Positions 1-44,984 are shown, numbered from the stretch's first letter. The stretch: DNA of 64,000 nt from Costus lasius (GCA_027563935.2 CM050454.1:6538001-6602000); one strand, 5' to 3'. Translations and numbers: made by a program. Notes: generated by a model from the letters alone, not told the origin.

Positions 1-32130
<32,130 letters not shown>

Positions 32131-32980
32131 TCTGATCGTGTTCTTTGCTTTCTTTCTAAGAGGCAAGATTCCATTTATAAAAGTGTTAAATTTTCAGTTC
32201 ATTTTTTAGTGATTGCTGCATCAACCTTCAAATAAATCATGCTTTATAGCGGGGAATAAGTTTGAAACTTTTTGTGCCAGTTTATAGACTACTTTTGAGC
32301 ATAGTTTAATTCTATGGTTTTGAATATATAGTATTAGACCAAACTAATACGTGCAATTTACCAATTATTCCAGCATATAGTACAATTAGACCATGCTAAG
32401 AGTATCAAACAAGGTTTTGAATTGGCGCCAGCCCTCTAGTTTGATTGCACGTCTTATAATCGACAAAAAAAATTAATTAGCTTTGAGGTATTTAGGGTTT
32501 AAATTAGACTGAAAGTAAAATTATATGCAAAGAATCCCATAACTTGTTAAATTGTGATATCTTACGTTGTTAGTAAGAATTAAAATTGGACTTGATTTTG
32601 AAGTGCTCTCACTTTGGAATCATGTAAAAATTAAAATTATTTAGTTTTATATTGTTTTGAGATTAAATATGAAATAGAGTGGACTTATATTGAATTGTGT
32701 TATCTTACATCTTACCTTGCTAGTAGAAGTTTCTTACTAAAGTCATTTAGTAGGAGCTCTTACTATATCCAGAATTAGTGTCTGAGTATTGTACAGGATA
32801 TAAGTTATTTGGTTTTATAATGCTTACATTTGAGGTCTTTTCATAACATATGGTATATGTATATTGATGCAATGTTTTCAAAACCTGTTCAAACCAATCA
32901 AAATTTTCATTTTGTATCAATTTGAGATGGGTCTAGTACCGTCGCCGGTTTGAGACCAGACCTGTACCACTGGTCGGACC
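32131..32980. other. SMG1 3' flank and intergenic AT-rich DNA
   Basis: This probably includes the SMG1 3' UTR (no unique poly(A) signal chosen). From about 32870 (CAATGTTTTCAAAACCTG) it includes the edge of a worn CAAGG-family element, into which the element at 32981 seems to have inserted. Confidence 0.4.
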
Positions 32981-33525
32981 CAAGGTTCGGAAATCTGATC
33001 CAACTAGTTGTACTGATCGCCAGTCTGACCGGATGAAAACCTAGTGGAATTGGGCAGAGTCAAGGAAACAAAAACCATACAGTACCGCCTGGTTTCTACG
33101 GTACGGTGCTGCTCTGTCGCTGTCCATTGCCATTGATGCTGCCCGGTATATATGATACATACCGGTACCGTACCGGTCCGATGACTCACTGGACCGAGTC
33201 GCTTGACCAGTTTTGGAAACCTTAGGTGGAGTAGCCGAAGAAAAAAGAAGAATAAGAGGAAGAAGAGGAAAATAAAGAAGAAGAGGAAGTAGGAAGTTGC
33301 TCGTGTGTTGCTCGCCGCTCGCTTGCTCACTAGATGCTAGCGCCTTTTTTCCTTCCTCTCCTTTCTCCTCTCCTTCCTCTCCTTCTCCTTCCTCTCCTTC
33401 TCCTTCCTTCTCTTTCCTTCTCCTTCTCTCAATTCCCGTGCTCCTCCCTTGGTCCGGTTTGGACCTTCATCGGACCGGTTTGAACTGGAAAAATTGGCTG
33501 GTTTGGACCGGTTTTAAAAACCTTG
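32981..33525. mobile_element. Short hAT-type element (CAAGG family), 545 bp
   Basis: It starts CAAGGTTCGGAAATC and ends GGTTTTAAAAACCTTG, with an exact flanking 8-bp duplication GTCGGACC (32973-32980, 33526-33533). The interior contains a purine/pyrimidine tract (CTTCCTCTCCTTCTCC...) and inner blocks of GGTACCGTACCGGTCCG. It is non-coding and non-autonomous. Confidence 0.82.
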
Positions 33526-34220
33526 GTCGGACCGAGAATGCAAACATGGTGTACTATCTCTTGAGTGATGGGTACTAAATAGGGACATATATAAGAAGCT
33601 TTTGTGTAGCTTGGTTATGACTATTATGATTAACTCTTTAACCTTGATGGTGGAGTGAATATTATATTATTAGTCCTTGAAACTTGAAAGCATTTGTTCT
33701 TTGTTTTAATATAGTTGAATTATTAATATGGGTATGTCATATATCCTTTTGAGTTTACTTAAATGTCTACCATGGTCTACTGAGTTTAAAAGCTCAATGT
33801 TTTATTGGTAGAACAATAGTTTTTTTCTATCTACATCACTTTTATCTCCTGTAGTTGCATTGTTGATGCTTACATTGTTATCTGTATAACTTAAATTGTT
33901 CTAGACCTTGCAATGAATTGCTATTGAAGGCTTTTTCCCCTTAGCTATATTTGGCATTCTTCAACTTCATCATCAAGATATTGTGTGAAAATCACATAGG
34001 GTCTTGATTACCGAATCCTAAGGTTAGATTCTTCAATATTGACACTTGCATGGTAACAAGTGTTGTAGCATGAGGAATGTGGTTAAAGTGGAATCAATTT
34101 TAAATTGCCGAGATGATTATTATCTTTGTTGTCTTTGTATATGCATTGTTGATCCATGTTACTTGCTTGTGATGGGAAGGCTTTGAGGTTGCTTGGTTTG
34201 CTAGTTTTTGTGCTGCATGG

Positions 34221-34426
34221 CTCTGCATGGCTTTTGGAGTCTTTATGTGTCCTTGCATTTTGACTCATCTACTGTATGTATGTCGGTTGTCATAATTCTA
34301 CCATCAGTTAGTGCAACTATTGGCTCTGCATGGCTTTTGGAGTCTTTATGTGTCCTTGCATTTTGGCTCATCTACTGTATGTATGTTGATTGTCATAATT
34401 CTACCATCAGTTAGTGCAACTATTAG
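34221..34426. repeat. Tandem duplication, unit 103 bp
   Basis: CTCTGCATGGCTTTTGGAGT starts at 34221 and 34324. The copies are almost identical through CCATCAGTTAGTGCAAC. Confidence 0.88.
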
Positions 34427-35060
34427 CCTCATAATGTGGTTGTTCAGTGAATTGTGTTGAAGTGAATTACATGTTGTCCTTAAAGGCATACTAGTCCTTG
34501 AAGCATTCATACTCATCTGATGCGCTTTGGCTAATCTTCATACCCTAGTATTGATTATTGGTGGAGACCTTTGATGCATGTTGGTTTAAGTGTTCATGCT
34601 CCTTACTGAGATCCACCTTTTGAGATGTTGGGCAGTCACCGATAAGGAATTGTTTGACCTAATGACGTCTCTCCTCTTGAAAATAGTATTACAGGGGATG
34701 CATTGTTAATGTTTGTGGTTATTTGTAATTTTTTAAGCATGTCGCCATGCAAAATTAACATTTTGTGCTTTAAAAACCATAGAATGATGATTAGAAGGAA
34801 TTAAGAGAGATTGTGTGTATAGAAAGAAATGTGAAATGTTTTAGACTCTAGAAAGACTTTGAGAAGTTGTGAGGAAAGAATGAAGAGTTTAAGGAGTTTC
34901 TCTAACCCCTTGAAGGCTTGCAAATGAATATGCAAATCAATAGGAAAGTCAATCTAGTAATGGGGACAAAAAAGGACTTAACAACTAGAATCTCTAATTG
35001 GTGGCTGTGGAAGGGGTACATAGCAGTTTGATTGTGTTACTAACATGATATACTATTGAA

Positions 35061-35387
35061 CAGTGATCGAAGTTTCGGTCCGGTACCGGCCGATACGGCT
35101 GGTTTGTACCGGTTCGGCGAGGGACCAGCACCGAACCCAGCTTTGTTTGGAGCACGGTGGCGGCGAGGCGACAGCAGGCGGAGCATGGGTGGCAGTTGCA
35201 GTAGACGAACCTTCCGTCGGCACCGGAAGCTTCCAGTGGCAGAATGAAGCTTCCGCCGCCGCTCTCCCTCGTGCCGTCGCTCTTCTGCTCCCGCTGCTGC
35301 CGCCGGTTCTCCCTCAGCTCGTTGGTACAGTTCTGGTACTGTATGATTCCGGTACCGTACCGGTCCGGACTGAAACTTCGAACCATG
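35061..35387. mobile_element. Short hAT-type element (CAAGG family), 327 bp
   Basis: The left end CAGTGATCGAAGTTTCGGTC and the right end GACTGAAACTTCGAACCATG are inverted repeats with a few changes. Both are followed inward by GGTACCGG words. The flanking 8-bp duplication CTATTGAA is exact (35053-35060, 35388-35395). The GC-rich interior includes GAAGCTTCC words shared with the element at 27105. Confidence 0.85.
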
Positions 35388-36398
35388 CTATTGAATACTA
35401 TAGAATTTTTTTAGTATTGATAGTTCTATCAGGAGTCAGTCCCATTAAATTGGTTTTCACCTCTGATCAGAGTATAAGGTATATTAGGACTAACATGATG
35501 GAGGACCACTATTGAATTTTCTTATATGTGTCGATTTCCTAATCATACTGGAATGAGGTATAGTAGGACCAACAAGAATCATCTTGGACCATGTGCCATA
35601 TTTGTTATGTAAACTTGTAATAAATGAAATTTTTAGGTTTGAGGTGTTTAAGCTTGAAAATAAGCTAAACTTGTACTTATAGAGAGTAGACGGATGAGCC
35701 AGATGAGACCCCATCTGGTGTGTGTAGGAGTACTATAGAGGCGAGATGCTTGAGTACTCTTGTTACACTACTCTTGTTATAGTGATGCAATATTATCACA
35801 CTCCTAACGGTATGATTTTGCACTATTAATTGGTCTCTCTCTATCCTTGGTAAGGAATGAAAATTTATTTTTTTGTTGTGATATATGTTCTATGTTGAAG
35901 TATATATGCCTATTAAATTTGTATTAATGAATACTATGGATATCAGTACTAAGCAAGGTTTCAAATACCGATTCGGATTAGTGTTTTGGTCGTTAATGAT
36001 ACTAAAGTTTCAAATACCGGTTTGAACCAATGTTCGATTGAAGCTTAGACCGGTATATACCAGTCCATATTGGAAGGGACCGATAAGAAGTAGAAGGAGA
36101 AGATAGTAATAGTACTCTCAGTGTGTCACCTCCTTCCTCATTTCTCCTCCTATGCTGCCTCCTTCTACGTGTTGTGAGCCGTGGAGGCAAGACACTTCCT
36201 TCTCATGCTACACTTTACTTCTTCATTCAGAACAAAACTCAATCTAGTCTTTTAAATGGAGATAAAAAAGGGCTTAACAACTAGAATCTCTATCGGGTGG
36301 TGGTGGAAGTGGTAGAAGGGAGTCAGTCTCTTTAAATTGGTTTTCACCTCTACCCAGAGTATTGGTTTACTAAAAGTTATAATGTATAGTAGGACTAA

Positions 36399-36933
36399 TA
36401 TGCCTGTCCATTATTCGGTTAACCCAATGAACCGAATCGAATTAGGCGGTTTGTTTTTTAGTTAATCGGTTTGGTTCGACACACAGGTTGAAAGGGGAAA
36501 AATATTAATCGGTTTGGTTTCGGTTTGAGAGGAAAAAAATCTGCATAAAACAAATTGAACTGATTAATGTATAATTAAAAATTAAAAACCATATATAGTT
36601 AATAGATTTGAATATTTGTTCATATTAGTCTAGATTAGGCCCACTGTGACACTATCCACTCTTAAAAAAAAAATTTCTAAACCCTAAATGAACTCGACAT
36701 TTTCGAAAGTGTATATTTTAATTAAGAGGAAAAAATTCAAAAGTGCAAAAGTTGTAAATTCGGGTTTAATCGGTTTGAACCAAACCGAACCCGATATTTT
36801 CGATTTGGTTCGGTTCGGTTTTCACAAAGATCGGTTCAGTGTTCGGTTTTAAAAAAATTGCTTATTCGATTTTCAGTTTGGTCCAATCGGTTTAGTTTGG
36901 TTCAATTCAAATTGAACTGATTGGACAGGCCTA
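36399..36933. mobile_element. Short hAT-type element of a second family, 535 bp
   Basis: Ends are TATGCCTGTCCATTATTCGG and, inverted at the right, TAGGCCTGTCCAATCAGTTC. The flanking 8-bp duplication AGGACTAA is exact (36391-36398, 36934-36941). The interior repeats CGGTTTGGTTCGG-like words. The other duplication unit has the uninterrupted target TATTAGGACTAACATGATG near 35483. Confidence 0.88.
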
Positions 36934-37720
36934 AGGACTAACATGATGTACTATTGAATTTTATTGTATGTGTCGATTTCCTTACCATATTGGTACGACA
37001 TAGAGTAGGACCAACTCGAATCATCTTGGACCATGTGTCACATTTGTCATGTAAACTTGTAATAAATAAAAATTATTATGCTTAAGATGTTAAGCTTGAA
37101 AATAAGCTAAAATTGGACTTATGATGCTAGCACTAAAGTGTAGACGGATGAGACCCCATCTGGTCATGTGCATGAATACCATTGTGGCATCTTGCAATAT
37201 TCATACACTCCAAAGGTATGATTTTGAATTATTAATTGGTCTCTCTCCATCCTGGGTAGGGAAGAAAATTTATTTTTCTATTGCAATATATTCCATGTTG
37301 AAGTCTATATGCTTATTAAATTTGAGTGGATGGATACTATGGTTGTTGGTACTAAGTAAGGTTTGAAATACTGGTCCGGACTAGTATTCTGATTAGAGCT
37401 CGGATGGGTATGTACCGGTCCATGTAAGAAGAAGAAGAACAAGCCTCCTTATGCTTCACTTCACTTTTTTGTTCAAAACAAAAGGTTTTGTACACTAATC
37501 CCTACTTAGATTTGGAACAAATGGTTATGTGCAGATATAAACTGGCTGCACTGCGATCTATAGATCGGAGAAGAAGAGAAGAGAAGAAGAGAGAAGCAGC
37601 CTCCTTCCTTCTTCTGTGTCACTCCGCTTTTTAGTTAGGAATAAAATGTTTTGTGTACTGATTCCTACTTAGATTGGGACAAACTGATCGTACTACCCGG
37701 TACAAATTAGTTTAAAGCCT

Positions 37721-37842
37721 CGGCCTTGATAGCTTATGAATATTTGGATTTGGAGATACTCAACTTGATGGCTTGTGAGTATTCTAAATTTGAAATACTC
37801 GACCTTGATGACTTGTAAGTATTTGAATTTGGATTTGGTAGG
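37721..37842. repeat. Imperfect tandem repeat, about 45-bp unit, about three copies
   Basis: Units of the form CTTGATGGCTTGTGAGTATT followed by TGAATTTGGA recur three times. Further copies appear just beyond the adjacent LTR fragment (about 38965 and 39185), which suggests the LTR landed inside this array. Confidence 0.6.
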
Positions 37843-38945
37843 TGTTGGGAAACCCCGGGCCAATTTAAAATAAAAGCAGAAGCGGAAGTATTGGCCCGAA
37901 ATAGATTTCCCAGATACACAATGATCGTTCTTATGAGTGAACCACCGAATGTGATAGAGTATTATCTTTTAGCAAATTTGAGCACTAGCGATGATGATGT
38001 TGAGACGTGTAAGTGCCCGTCCTCTACACCCGTGCACACATGGGCTACTCGAGATCTTTCAGCCTCCATGCCTGGTGCTAGCCTTGGGAGGTGAGATCCA
38101 CGGCTCTGGGAAGTTCCCTCTTGCTTGCGCCAACCTCCAAGGATGCACCAAGAAGAGGAAGAAGATGGTGGCGCCAAGGAGAGAAAGGTCACTACAACTT
38201 GAGCCCACGTAGATACTTTAATTGCTTCACTTGTGTTATCTCCAACACAAAGGGATGAAGTCGCCAATCTAGAGCTTACACCATCATGGATGCTTCTAGA
38301 AAGCTTAGGCGACTCCGAGGGAGGATGGAGTGGCTAGGGCAAGGGTTAGGGGCGCAACTTGCATGGTCTAACCCTCAAAATAACTCTTATATTTATAATA
38401 ACAAGTCATAGAGTTATTTTAGGATTATTATATATATATATATAATATGGTAGCATGCACCTAGGAATATATATATTCTATTTAATTAGGTGCCTAGACT
38501 AAATAAAACCATGTAATATATATTTGACCATCAATGTAGGCACCTAGGCTAATTTAGAATAAATATATTTATATTTATCCTAATATGCGCCTACACCAAG
38601 TTTTACCATTAATTATGCGCCTAGCCCTCTTAATTAGCTAAGAAAAAAATTCTCTTGCTAATTAATAATTTTATTTATTCACTTGACTTAAGTGTCTAAG
38701 TCTAAACTTGCACCAAGACCCTTGTTTGACTCATTTTAACCACTTAGGTTAACAATGGTCAAACATGATCCACTAGAAGTTAACTAGTGGTCAAACATAA
38801 ACTAAATAAAATCTTATCTCCATAGAAGCAATCTCAAAGCATTAGCCTTCCAGAACGATCCAAATCATTCAATGATTCGATTTAAGGCTATCCGATCAGT
38901 ATGAGACATTGAGTGTCTAGGTGTGTGACCCTATAAGTTCCTCAC
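37843..38945. mobile_element. Truncated LTR, same family as the solo LTR at 11210
   Basis: It starts TGTTGGGAAACCCCGGGCC and shares with 11210-12520 the order of landmarks: a GATCCACG block, repeated TGCGCCTAG words, and a terminal GTGTGACCCTATAAGTTCCTC. It lacks the last roughly 790 bp of that LTR, so there is no CA end and no target duplication to compare. Confidence 0.65.
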
Positions 38946-40610
38946 ACGTTTATGAGTAACTGAACTTGTTAAGTACTCGGTCTTGATAACTTGTGAGAAT
39001 ATGAACTTGGTATTTTAGGAATAATTACTTAGCATTGGCGTGTATTATTCCATTGAAATTAATGACAAACACAATGATATACTAAGGAGCTACACCCCGA
39101 TATGGCAAACATCGGCGTACGTATCTCCCGAACAATACTGCATTGCATTGTGCCAAGGCTTTAGCATTTAAGTATTCACTTTCCTTTGATAGCTTCTGAA
39201 TATTTAAGTTTATTTTGAATTTGAGTATCTTTGAATATCAAGAATTCGGAGAGTGAATATTGAATCAAATTGATGACTTTGCCTCTACTTTTTATTTCTT
39301 TCTTTCCCCTTTCCCTAATAGATTGAACCATATTAATTGCCGCATCACTGGAATCTTGCTTTGAAGTGGATTTCAACGTTGTAAAATTGAGTGCACAGTC
39401 TAATCTGGACTTTTCTGACTGGATTTGGGATGAGTTAGGCCCATCAGTAGTGAGTCTGGACAGTTGCTTCAAGGATTAAGTTGGCTCAATACTATGGCTC
39501 ACTAGATTTAGCATAGCATCTTGTGTGTAGCAGTTCAGCTCAAGTTGGATCAATTCAGAGAAAGCCTAGTAGCTCAAGTTGATTTTAGCTTTATCAGTGA
39601 CGCCGGCTTACTATAGCGCGAAACACCGACAAGAGAGGAAGTGCAATAGGCAGCACTTTGGTTTGGATGGTCGCATACTGCGACTCACTAGGGTGCAGGT
39701 TATCATTTTGCCTGTTGCAGCAGGGAGCAGGGGAGTAAATTGGATTGGGTGTCATTGCATTTGATTTGAAATGCATTGCATTTGATTTGAAATGTATTTC
39801 ATCGGGGATAGATCAAATTTAGACCCACTTTCAGATTTGCTTCTGGATTGAGACCGCATTGGGTTGAGTATCATTGCAGGCTTGAATAAAATTGAATTTG
39901 ATTTTTTTTTTGGAGCTGTGTCCGAACATTTTCAGTCTAGATTCTTCATTCAAAATCTATACAGATGAAATTGCTGACTGGTCGAGCTAAGACACAATTA
40001 TGCCCAATTTTTTGGTTTATTGCCTTCGTCCATAGCAAGGGTAGAGTTGGAAAATTTGCTGATTGGGACAAACGATTGCAGCAAGTGTGTTGTTGTCTCA
40101 CATTCATTTATTTTCTTTTTTTCCTTTTTTTAAATAGATGCTGATCGGGTATGTTGAGTCAGAGTCATCGGTTTGCTACTTCTACTTGTTGCTGCCACAA
40201 CAACGCTTGCCGCATTTGGACTAGCGATTAGAAAACAACAATGGCAATGGCAGAGCACCAATGGTTGATGGCAAACTACGATCTTCCCTAATCAGCTTTG
40301 ATTTTTAGATGCCACCTTATATCTTTGTCTAACTTCTCTCCCCTTTATTTCCTGAGAATTTACTGAGCTATTCGTATAAGAGAATTGACTTCAACTGCAA
40401 GGAAATTTATTTTGGAGAAGGCCTTCTGAATTATTCTTCTTTTCTTTTTCTTTTACAAAATCTTGCCTTCATTTTGATTATTTGGTGATTTCTTCAGCTG
40501 ATTTTTTTTTAATTGCACATAAGAAACAATCTTCCTTGCCATAAACTTTTGCTTTCTTTTGCTCCCTGCTTTCCTCCTTTTTTTTTATCTTTCCTTTTCT
40601 CTCCTTTTTA
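38946..40610. other. Intergenic DNA, nothing recognised
   Basis: AT-rich sequence with short T runs and a small direct repeat TGCATTTGATTTGAAATG near 39757-39795. No coding region, RNA gene or element end is recognisable. Confidence 0.5.
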
Positions 40611-40614
40611 AAAA

Positions 40615-41060
40615 AGGTTGTATAAAACAATATATCAATATAACAATAATAATATTAATATATCAACAATAATAGCAACAATATCAATAAAGCTACATTA
40701 ATGTAACAACAATAATATAAATATATCGGCAATATCAATATGACAACAATAATATGAATATAACAACACTAATATCAATATAACAACAATAATATCAACA
40801 TAACAAATATTCAATGTAACAAATATTAATAAAACAACAATATCAATATATCAACAATATTAATATAACAACAATAATATGAATATAACAATAATAACAA
40901 CAATATCAATATAACAACAATAATATCAACATAACAAAACAAATATCAGCGTAACAAATATCAATAATACCAATATCAATATAACAACAGTAATGATATC
41001 AATACCAGTGACATCAATATAACAACAATAATATCAATATAACATATCAACAATAATAAC
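40615..41060. repeat. AT-rich satellite-like array (AACAATAATATCAATAT variants)
   Basis: About 445 bp are built almost entirely from shuffled copies of AACAATAATATCAATATAAC and shorter versions. The strand is strongly A/C/T biased, with few G. Confidence 0.85.
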
Positions 41061-41069
41061 CATCAAACT

Positions 41070-41900
41070 CTTTTTTTTTTGTACCTTTTGCTTTTTTTTA
41101 TACCAATCATAAGTCTCCATTCTCTTTTTTTTTCTCTCCCCTGCCGAGACCCCTCTTCAGCCTTTCTTTTTTCTTGTTTCTCTCCCCTGCCGAGGCCCTC
41201 TTCAGCCTTCTCTTTGCTTTTTTCTCTTATTTCGCTTTTCTCCCTTGTCAAGATCCCTCATCAGCCTTCTCCTTGTTTTTTTCTCTTATTTTGCTTCTCT
41301 CCAATGCCGAGACCCCTCATCAGCCTTCTCTCTTTTTTTCTTGCCAAGACCCCTCCAGCCTTTCTTGCCTCCCCACCTCTTCTTTTTTTATTCTCCCTGT
41401 TACTTTTCCATTCTCCTTGCCTCCAGCTTGGGACAACTCTCTCTTTTTTCTTATTTTCTTTCCCCTTCTCTTGTAGAGACCTTCATGCTCTGTTCTTTTT
41501 TTTTTCTCTCCTCGGCTTCCCTCGGCACGTTGCTTTTTTTCTTAATTTTTGTCTCGTCTTTGCCTCTCTTCTCTAGGCCTCTCTTTTTTATTTTGGTGTC
41601 GAATTCCCTTCGTGACAACGCCCTTTCCTTTTTTTACCCTTTTTATAAGAGACTACCTTCAATTGCATTGCTTTATTACTACCGAGATCCATAATCACAC
41701 CCCCCTCTCTTTTTTTACCCTTTTTATAAGAGACTACTTTTACCTGCATTGCTTTATTGCTACCGAGATCCACAATTACAATAAATTATGTCCTAATGAC
41801 CATTTGATTGATTCCCAAACCTCCTTCCTTTCTTTTCTTTACTTTCTTTGCTTTTATTTGGATCTTCTGCAATCCAATTTTTTCTTCTTCTTCGGGACAC
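41070..41900. repeat. Pyrimidine-rich tract with 55-60-bp and 83-bp tandem units
   Basis: Four or five imperfect copies of a unit with TTTTTTCTCTCCCCTGCCGAG and CCTCTTCAGCCTT lie at about 41127-41350. An 83-bp unit containing CCCTTTTTATAAGAGACTAC then CCGAGATCCA occurs at about 41637 and 41720. Open frames here (Phe/Leu/Ser-rich) reflect base composition. Confidence 0.8.
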
Positions 41901-42589
41901 CGTCGTCCATGATTCACCCCAATTTCCTTTTCTAACGAGATTTAATTTCCCCTTTTTGTAGAAAATTTTAATCACCATCCTTATTCAAAATTTTTAATTT
42001 ACCAATAATTATGACACGTTTATTCATTTATTCTTTTTTTTGCCTCATTACAAAATCACTTCCAACAATCTTGACTCCATATGGAGTGTCACACTATAAC
42101 ACAGTGAGAAAGTCTTGTGTCATGCATATCGATATTAGTAAGCTGGTTGAAAGATAAAAATTAGAATCAATTAACATCTATGGAAGTAATAAAATTGATG
42201 AGATGTAAATAGGCTAAAATAGAGTAGTTTAAATTTCCAACAAATAGTTAATGTTTAGGTGCATGCTCTTATGAAATATCTCTCGTAGGAAGTTGCACTC
42301 CCATTAATTGCCTTGTAAACAAAAAAACACTTTTATTAATTGTCTTATGTGATGTATTTATTTCTAATTATAAACAAATATGAGAATATGTTGAGCTTTA
42401 TTCACTCAAGTAATTCAAAAATACCTAATTTTTCTCTAAATGGTAGCAGAGCCCTAAGGTTTTCTAAAAAAATTTCACTCTTCACTCTTTCTTACTCCTA
42501 CTTTGTGATTAGGCGGCCTTAATTGCTACAAATTTCTTAGGCTTAGTTACTACAAATATCCTTCCTTCATCATGTCGGTAGAAGGTTCC

Positions 42590-43720
42590 AACTCTGCCCA
42601 AAGAGTTATAGAGTATTAGGCCATCTTATAAGCTCAATAGGAAGAACTATCTCAAATGGTTTCAATTTGTTTGTGCATACCTCCAAGGCAAAGAAGTCAA
42701 CGTCTTGGAACTGGTCTACCAATAGGTGACTTGTTATTTAAAGCATGGGATGAGGAAGATTCCTTGACAAAGTCTTGGTTACGGGACTCTATGGAACCCA
42801 CAATTAGTAATACATGCATGTTTATGCCTACAACAAAAGAGATTTGTGACTTTATTTATCATACATACTCAAAGGCTCAAGATGTTGCTCAAGTATATAA
42901 AATCTTGACAGGACTGTAGCCCTTAAGGGGACAAATTCATTACTGAATACTCAAACTTGCTGCGAAACTATGGCAAGAACTTATCATTATCGAGTTTTTG
43001 AAATGAAATGCCCTAAAGATGCTGCCATTTTGAAAGATTTCATTGAGAAGGACCATGTCTATCATTTTTTGCAGTGTGATTGGATGTAAACCTGGCTCTA
43101 TCCCAATGAATCCAAACTAGAAATTGGGTAAAGCTAAAGAAGAACCAGCTATTGGTAAGGGAATGTTCCAGAGGATGGTTGGCTAACTAATATATCTTGT
43201 TCATCCTCGACACGTTACCTACTCAATGAATGTTCTCAGCTAATTTATGCATGATCGTAGAGAATCCCATCTTCAGGCAGCATACAGAGTTCTACATTAC
43301 TTGCAATTTGGGGAAAAAAAAATTATTCAAGAAGAATGCAAAATCTTATTGTAGAAGCCTGCACTGATGCGCAAGCTCCCTTGTAGATAAGAGATCTACT
43401 ACTAGATATTGTTCCAAGAAGCTTTTCTTGGAGGGAATTTAGTGACATAGAGAAGTTAAAAGTAGAACATAGTAGTAAGGTCATATGCAAAATTAGAATT
43501 CGGAGCAATAACTCAAAGATTGTTAAACTTTGGCTAAAAATTATCCTAAATTTAAGAATCAAATGAGAATCTCTTATGATGCGTTATTGTAACAAGTCAA
43601 CATTGCTCACAACCTAATTCAGTATGATAGGACAAAGCATATTGAAATTGACAGACATTTTATTGAAGAAAAATTGGAAGAAGGATTAGTTTATAGTCCT
43701 AAGAAACTATTTTGAAATGC
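42590..43720 (+). pseudogene. Internally deleted, decayed Ty1/copia retrotransposon
   Basis: The left part, in several frames, carries a plant Copia gag (YKLNRKNYLKW-like, then PIGDLLFKAWDEEDS, MEPTISNTCMF, TYSKAQDVAQVY). At about 43150 it jumps to the C-terminal RT/RNase H part (RRESHLQAAYRVLHYLQFG, then DRTKHIEIDRHFIEEKLEEGL near 43630-43700). Protease, integrase and most of RT are missing and stops are frequent. LTRs were not identified. Confidence 0.75.
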
Positions 43721-43729
43721 TCTAACCAA

Positions 43730-44984
43730 TGTTTGCCTTATTTTGATTTATGTAGGCATCATCTAATCGCATTTATTTACTTTCTTATAATGGAAAGGAT
43801 TTATGGTTAATATTGAGTACGTTTGATTTGCCAATTCTCCAACCAAGTACAAAAAAGACTTTAATATTATCTCGATCATCAATAAGGGTTGGGTTGCATG
43901 GCCTCCGGTGCCTATATGCATACTCACATTTCAGTTCATTTCATGTCTGATTGATGTTAATCTTGGTGCACTCCTTGAAGGCAGCATATTGAGCCCTTTA
44001 AGCTCGATAGTCACCTCCATTTTAATGTCCTTTATGGCGCGGGTACTAATTAAAGGTAGGTTCCAATGCCCGTGAGTCAAAATCTTCATGCTCTATATGT
44101 TACTTAAAAATTCAAAATGCTCTCGTGGAAATATTTTGTGATCTCTTGTAATACCTTGATGTATAATAATATCGTAACGAATGGATAATTAGTGATGACT
44201 TTTATTTAGCATTTTCTGAGTATAATCTCATATGAGATTAACATTTTGGTTTTTAGGAGCCATAGAATGGTAATTAAGAAGAATTAAGTGAGAAAAAGAA
44301 TTTTGAGAGTGATAGATTTATTTGTAAAAAGTTTACTATCTAGTATGGAATGATACATCAAAGCATGCTTTTGAGTATCCAACAAGCACATGGATTTGTT
44401 CGTTCCTAAGCATGCATGCAGCTTTCGTGAGAGAAATTTCTTGCCTATTAGAAATATTTTAGTATATTTGATTTCTGTTTTTTTGTATTTGTTATCATTT
44501 GTCCGTTTCTTAATGTTTATATATTATATTTACTACATATATTATATGATGTAAATGCAATATTTAAGCGTTAAGAAATGGCCAGATGACAAATGAAAAA
44601 TATGGAAATATCTCTGGTTGTCACGCATCATATGCTTTATATTTGCTAAATGTAATATATAAGCATTAAGAAATGGCCAAATGTAATATATTACATATCT
44701 GTGTTTCTGCAGTTTCTCCTATTACACGGCCATGCCCATCGCATCCCCTTGTTTGGAAATATCTCTGGCTCTAGTGGATGTGAACCATAATTTGAAAATA
44801 TCTCTGGCTCTGGTTGGGTCCTATCAAGCTTCGACGCTCCATGGCTATAAGACAAAGCCTACTGCACCAATTTTTTTGCGAAATTTGGCAGTCAAATATG
44901 GCCATATTTGGGTGTTTTCTACACCAAACACCAGCCATACTGATGGCATGAATTAAGCTTCTGAAAGTTGCAGCATTCCGCCAT
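43730..44984. other. Intergenic DNA with no assigned feature
   Basis: AT-rich. A short near-duplicate GGAAATATCTCTGGCTCTAG/GGTTG motif occurs near 44755-44820 and again as GGAAATATCTCTGGTTGTC near 44603, hinting at small local duplications. No convincing exon. Confidence 0.4.

Larger units (their letters stand above)
34951..37480. repeat. Segmental tandem duplication, two diverged units of about 1.25 kb
   Basis: Unit A is about 34951-36240 and unit B about 36241-37480. They align in order: ACTTAACAACTAGAATCTCTA, then ATTGGTTTTCACCTCT, GTGTCGATTTCCT, AATCATCTTGGACCATGTG, GAAAATAAGCTAAA, ATTAATTGGTCTCTCTC, and AGGTTT.AAATAC near the ends. Unit A holds the hAT-type element 35061-35387, which is missing from B. 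Unit B holds the element 36399-36933, which is missing from A. Both elements therefore probably arrived after the duplication. No gene is recognisable. Confidence 0.8.

Noticed and set aside
40615..41060. Regular repeats resembling a CRISPR array
   Set aside because: Units are irregular AT-rich slippage products with no unique spacers, and the genome is that of a plant.
41079..41935. Phe/Ser/Leu-rich open frames of up to 165 codons
   Set aside because: They come from a pyrimidine-rich tandem-repeat tract. Translations resemble membrane segments only through composition.
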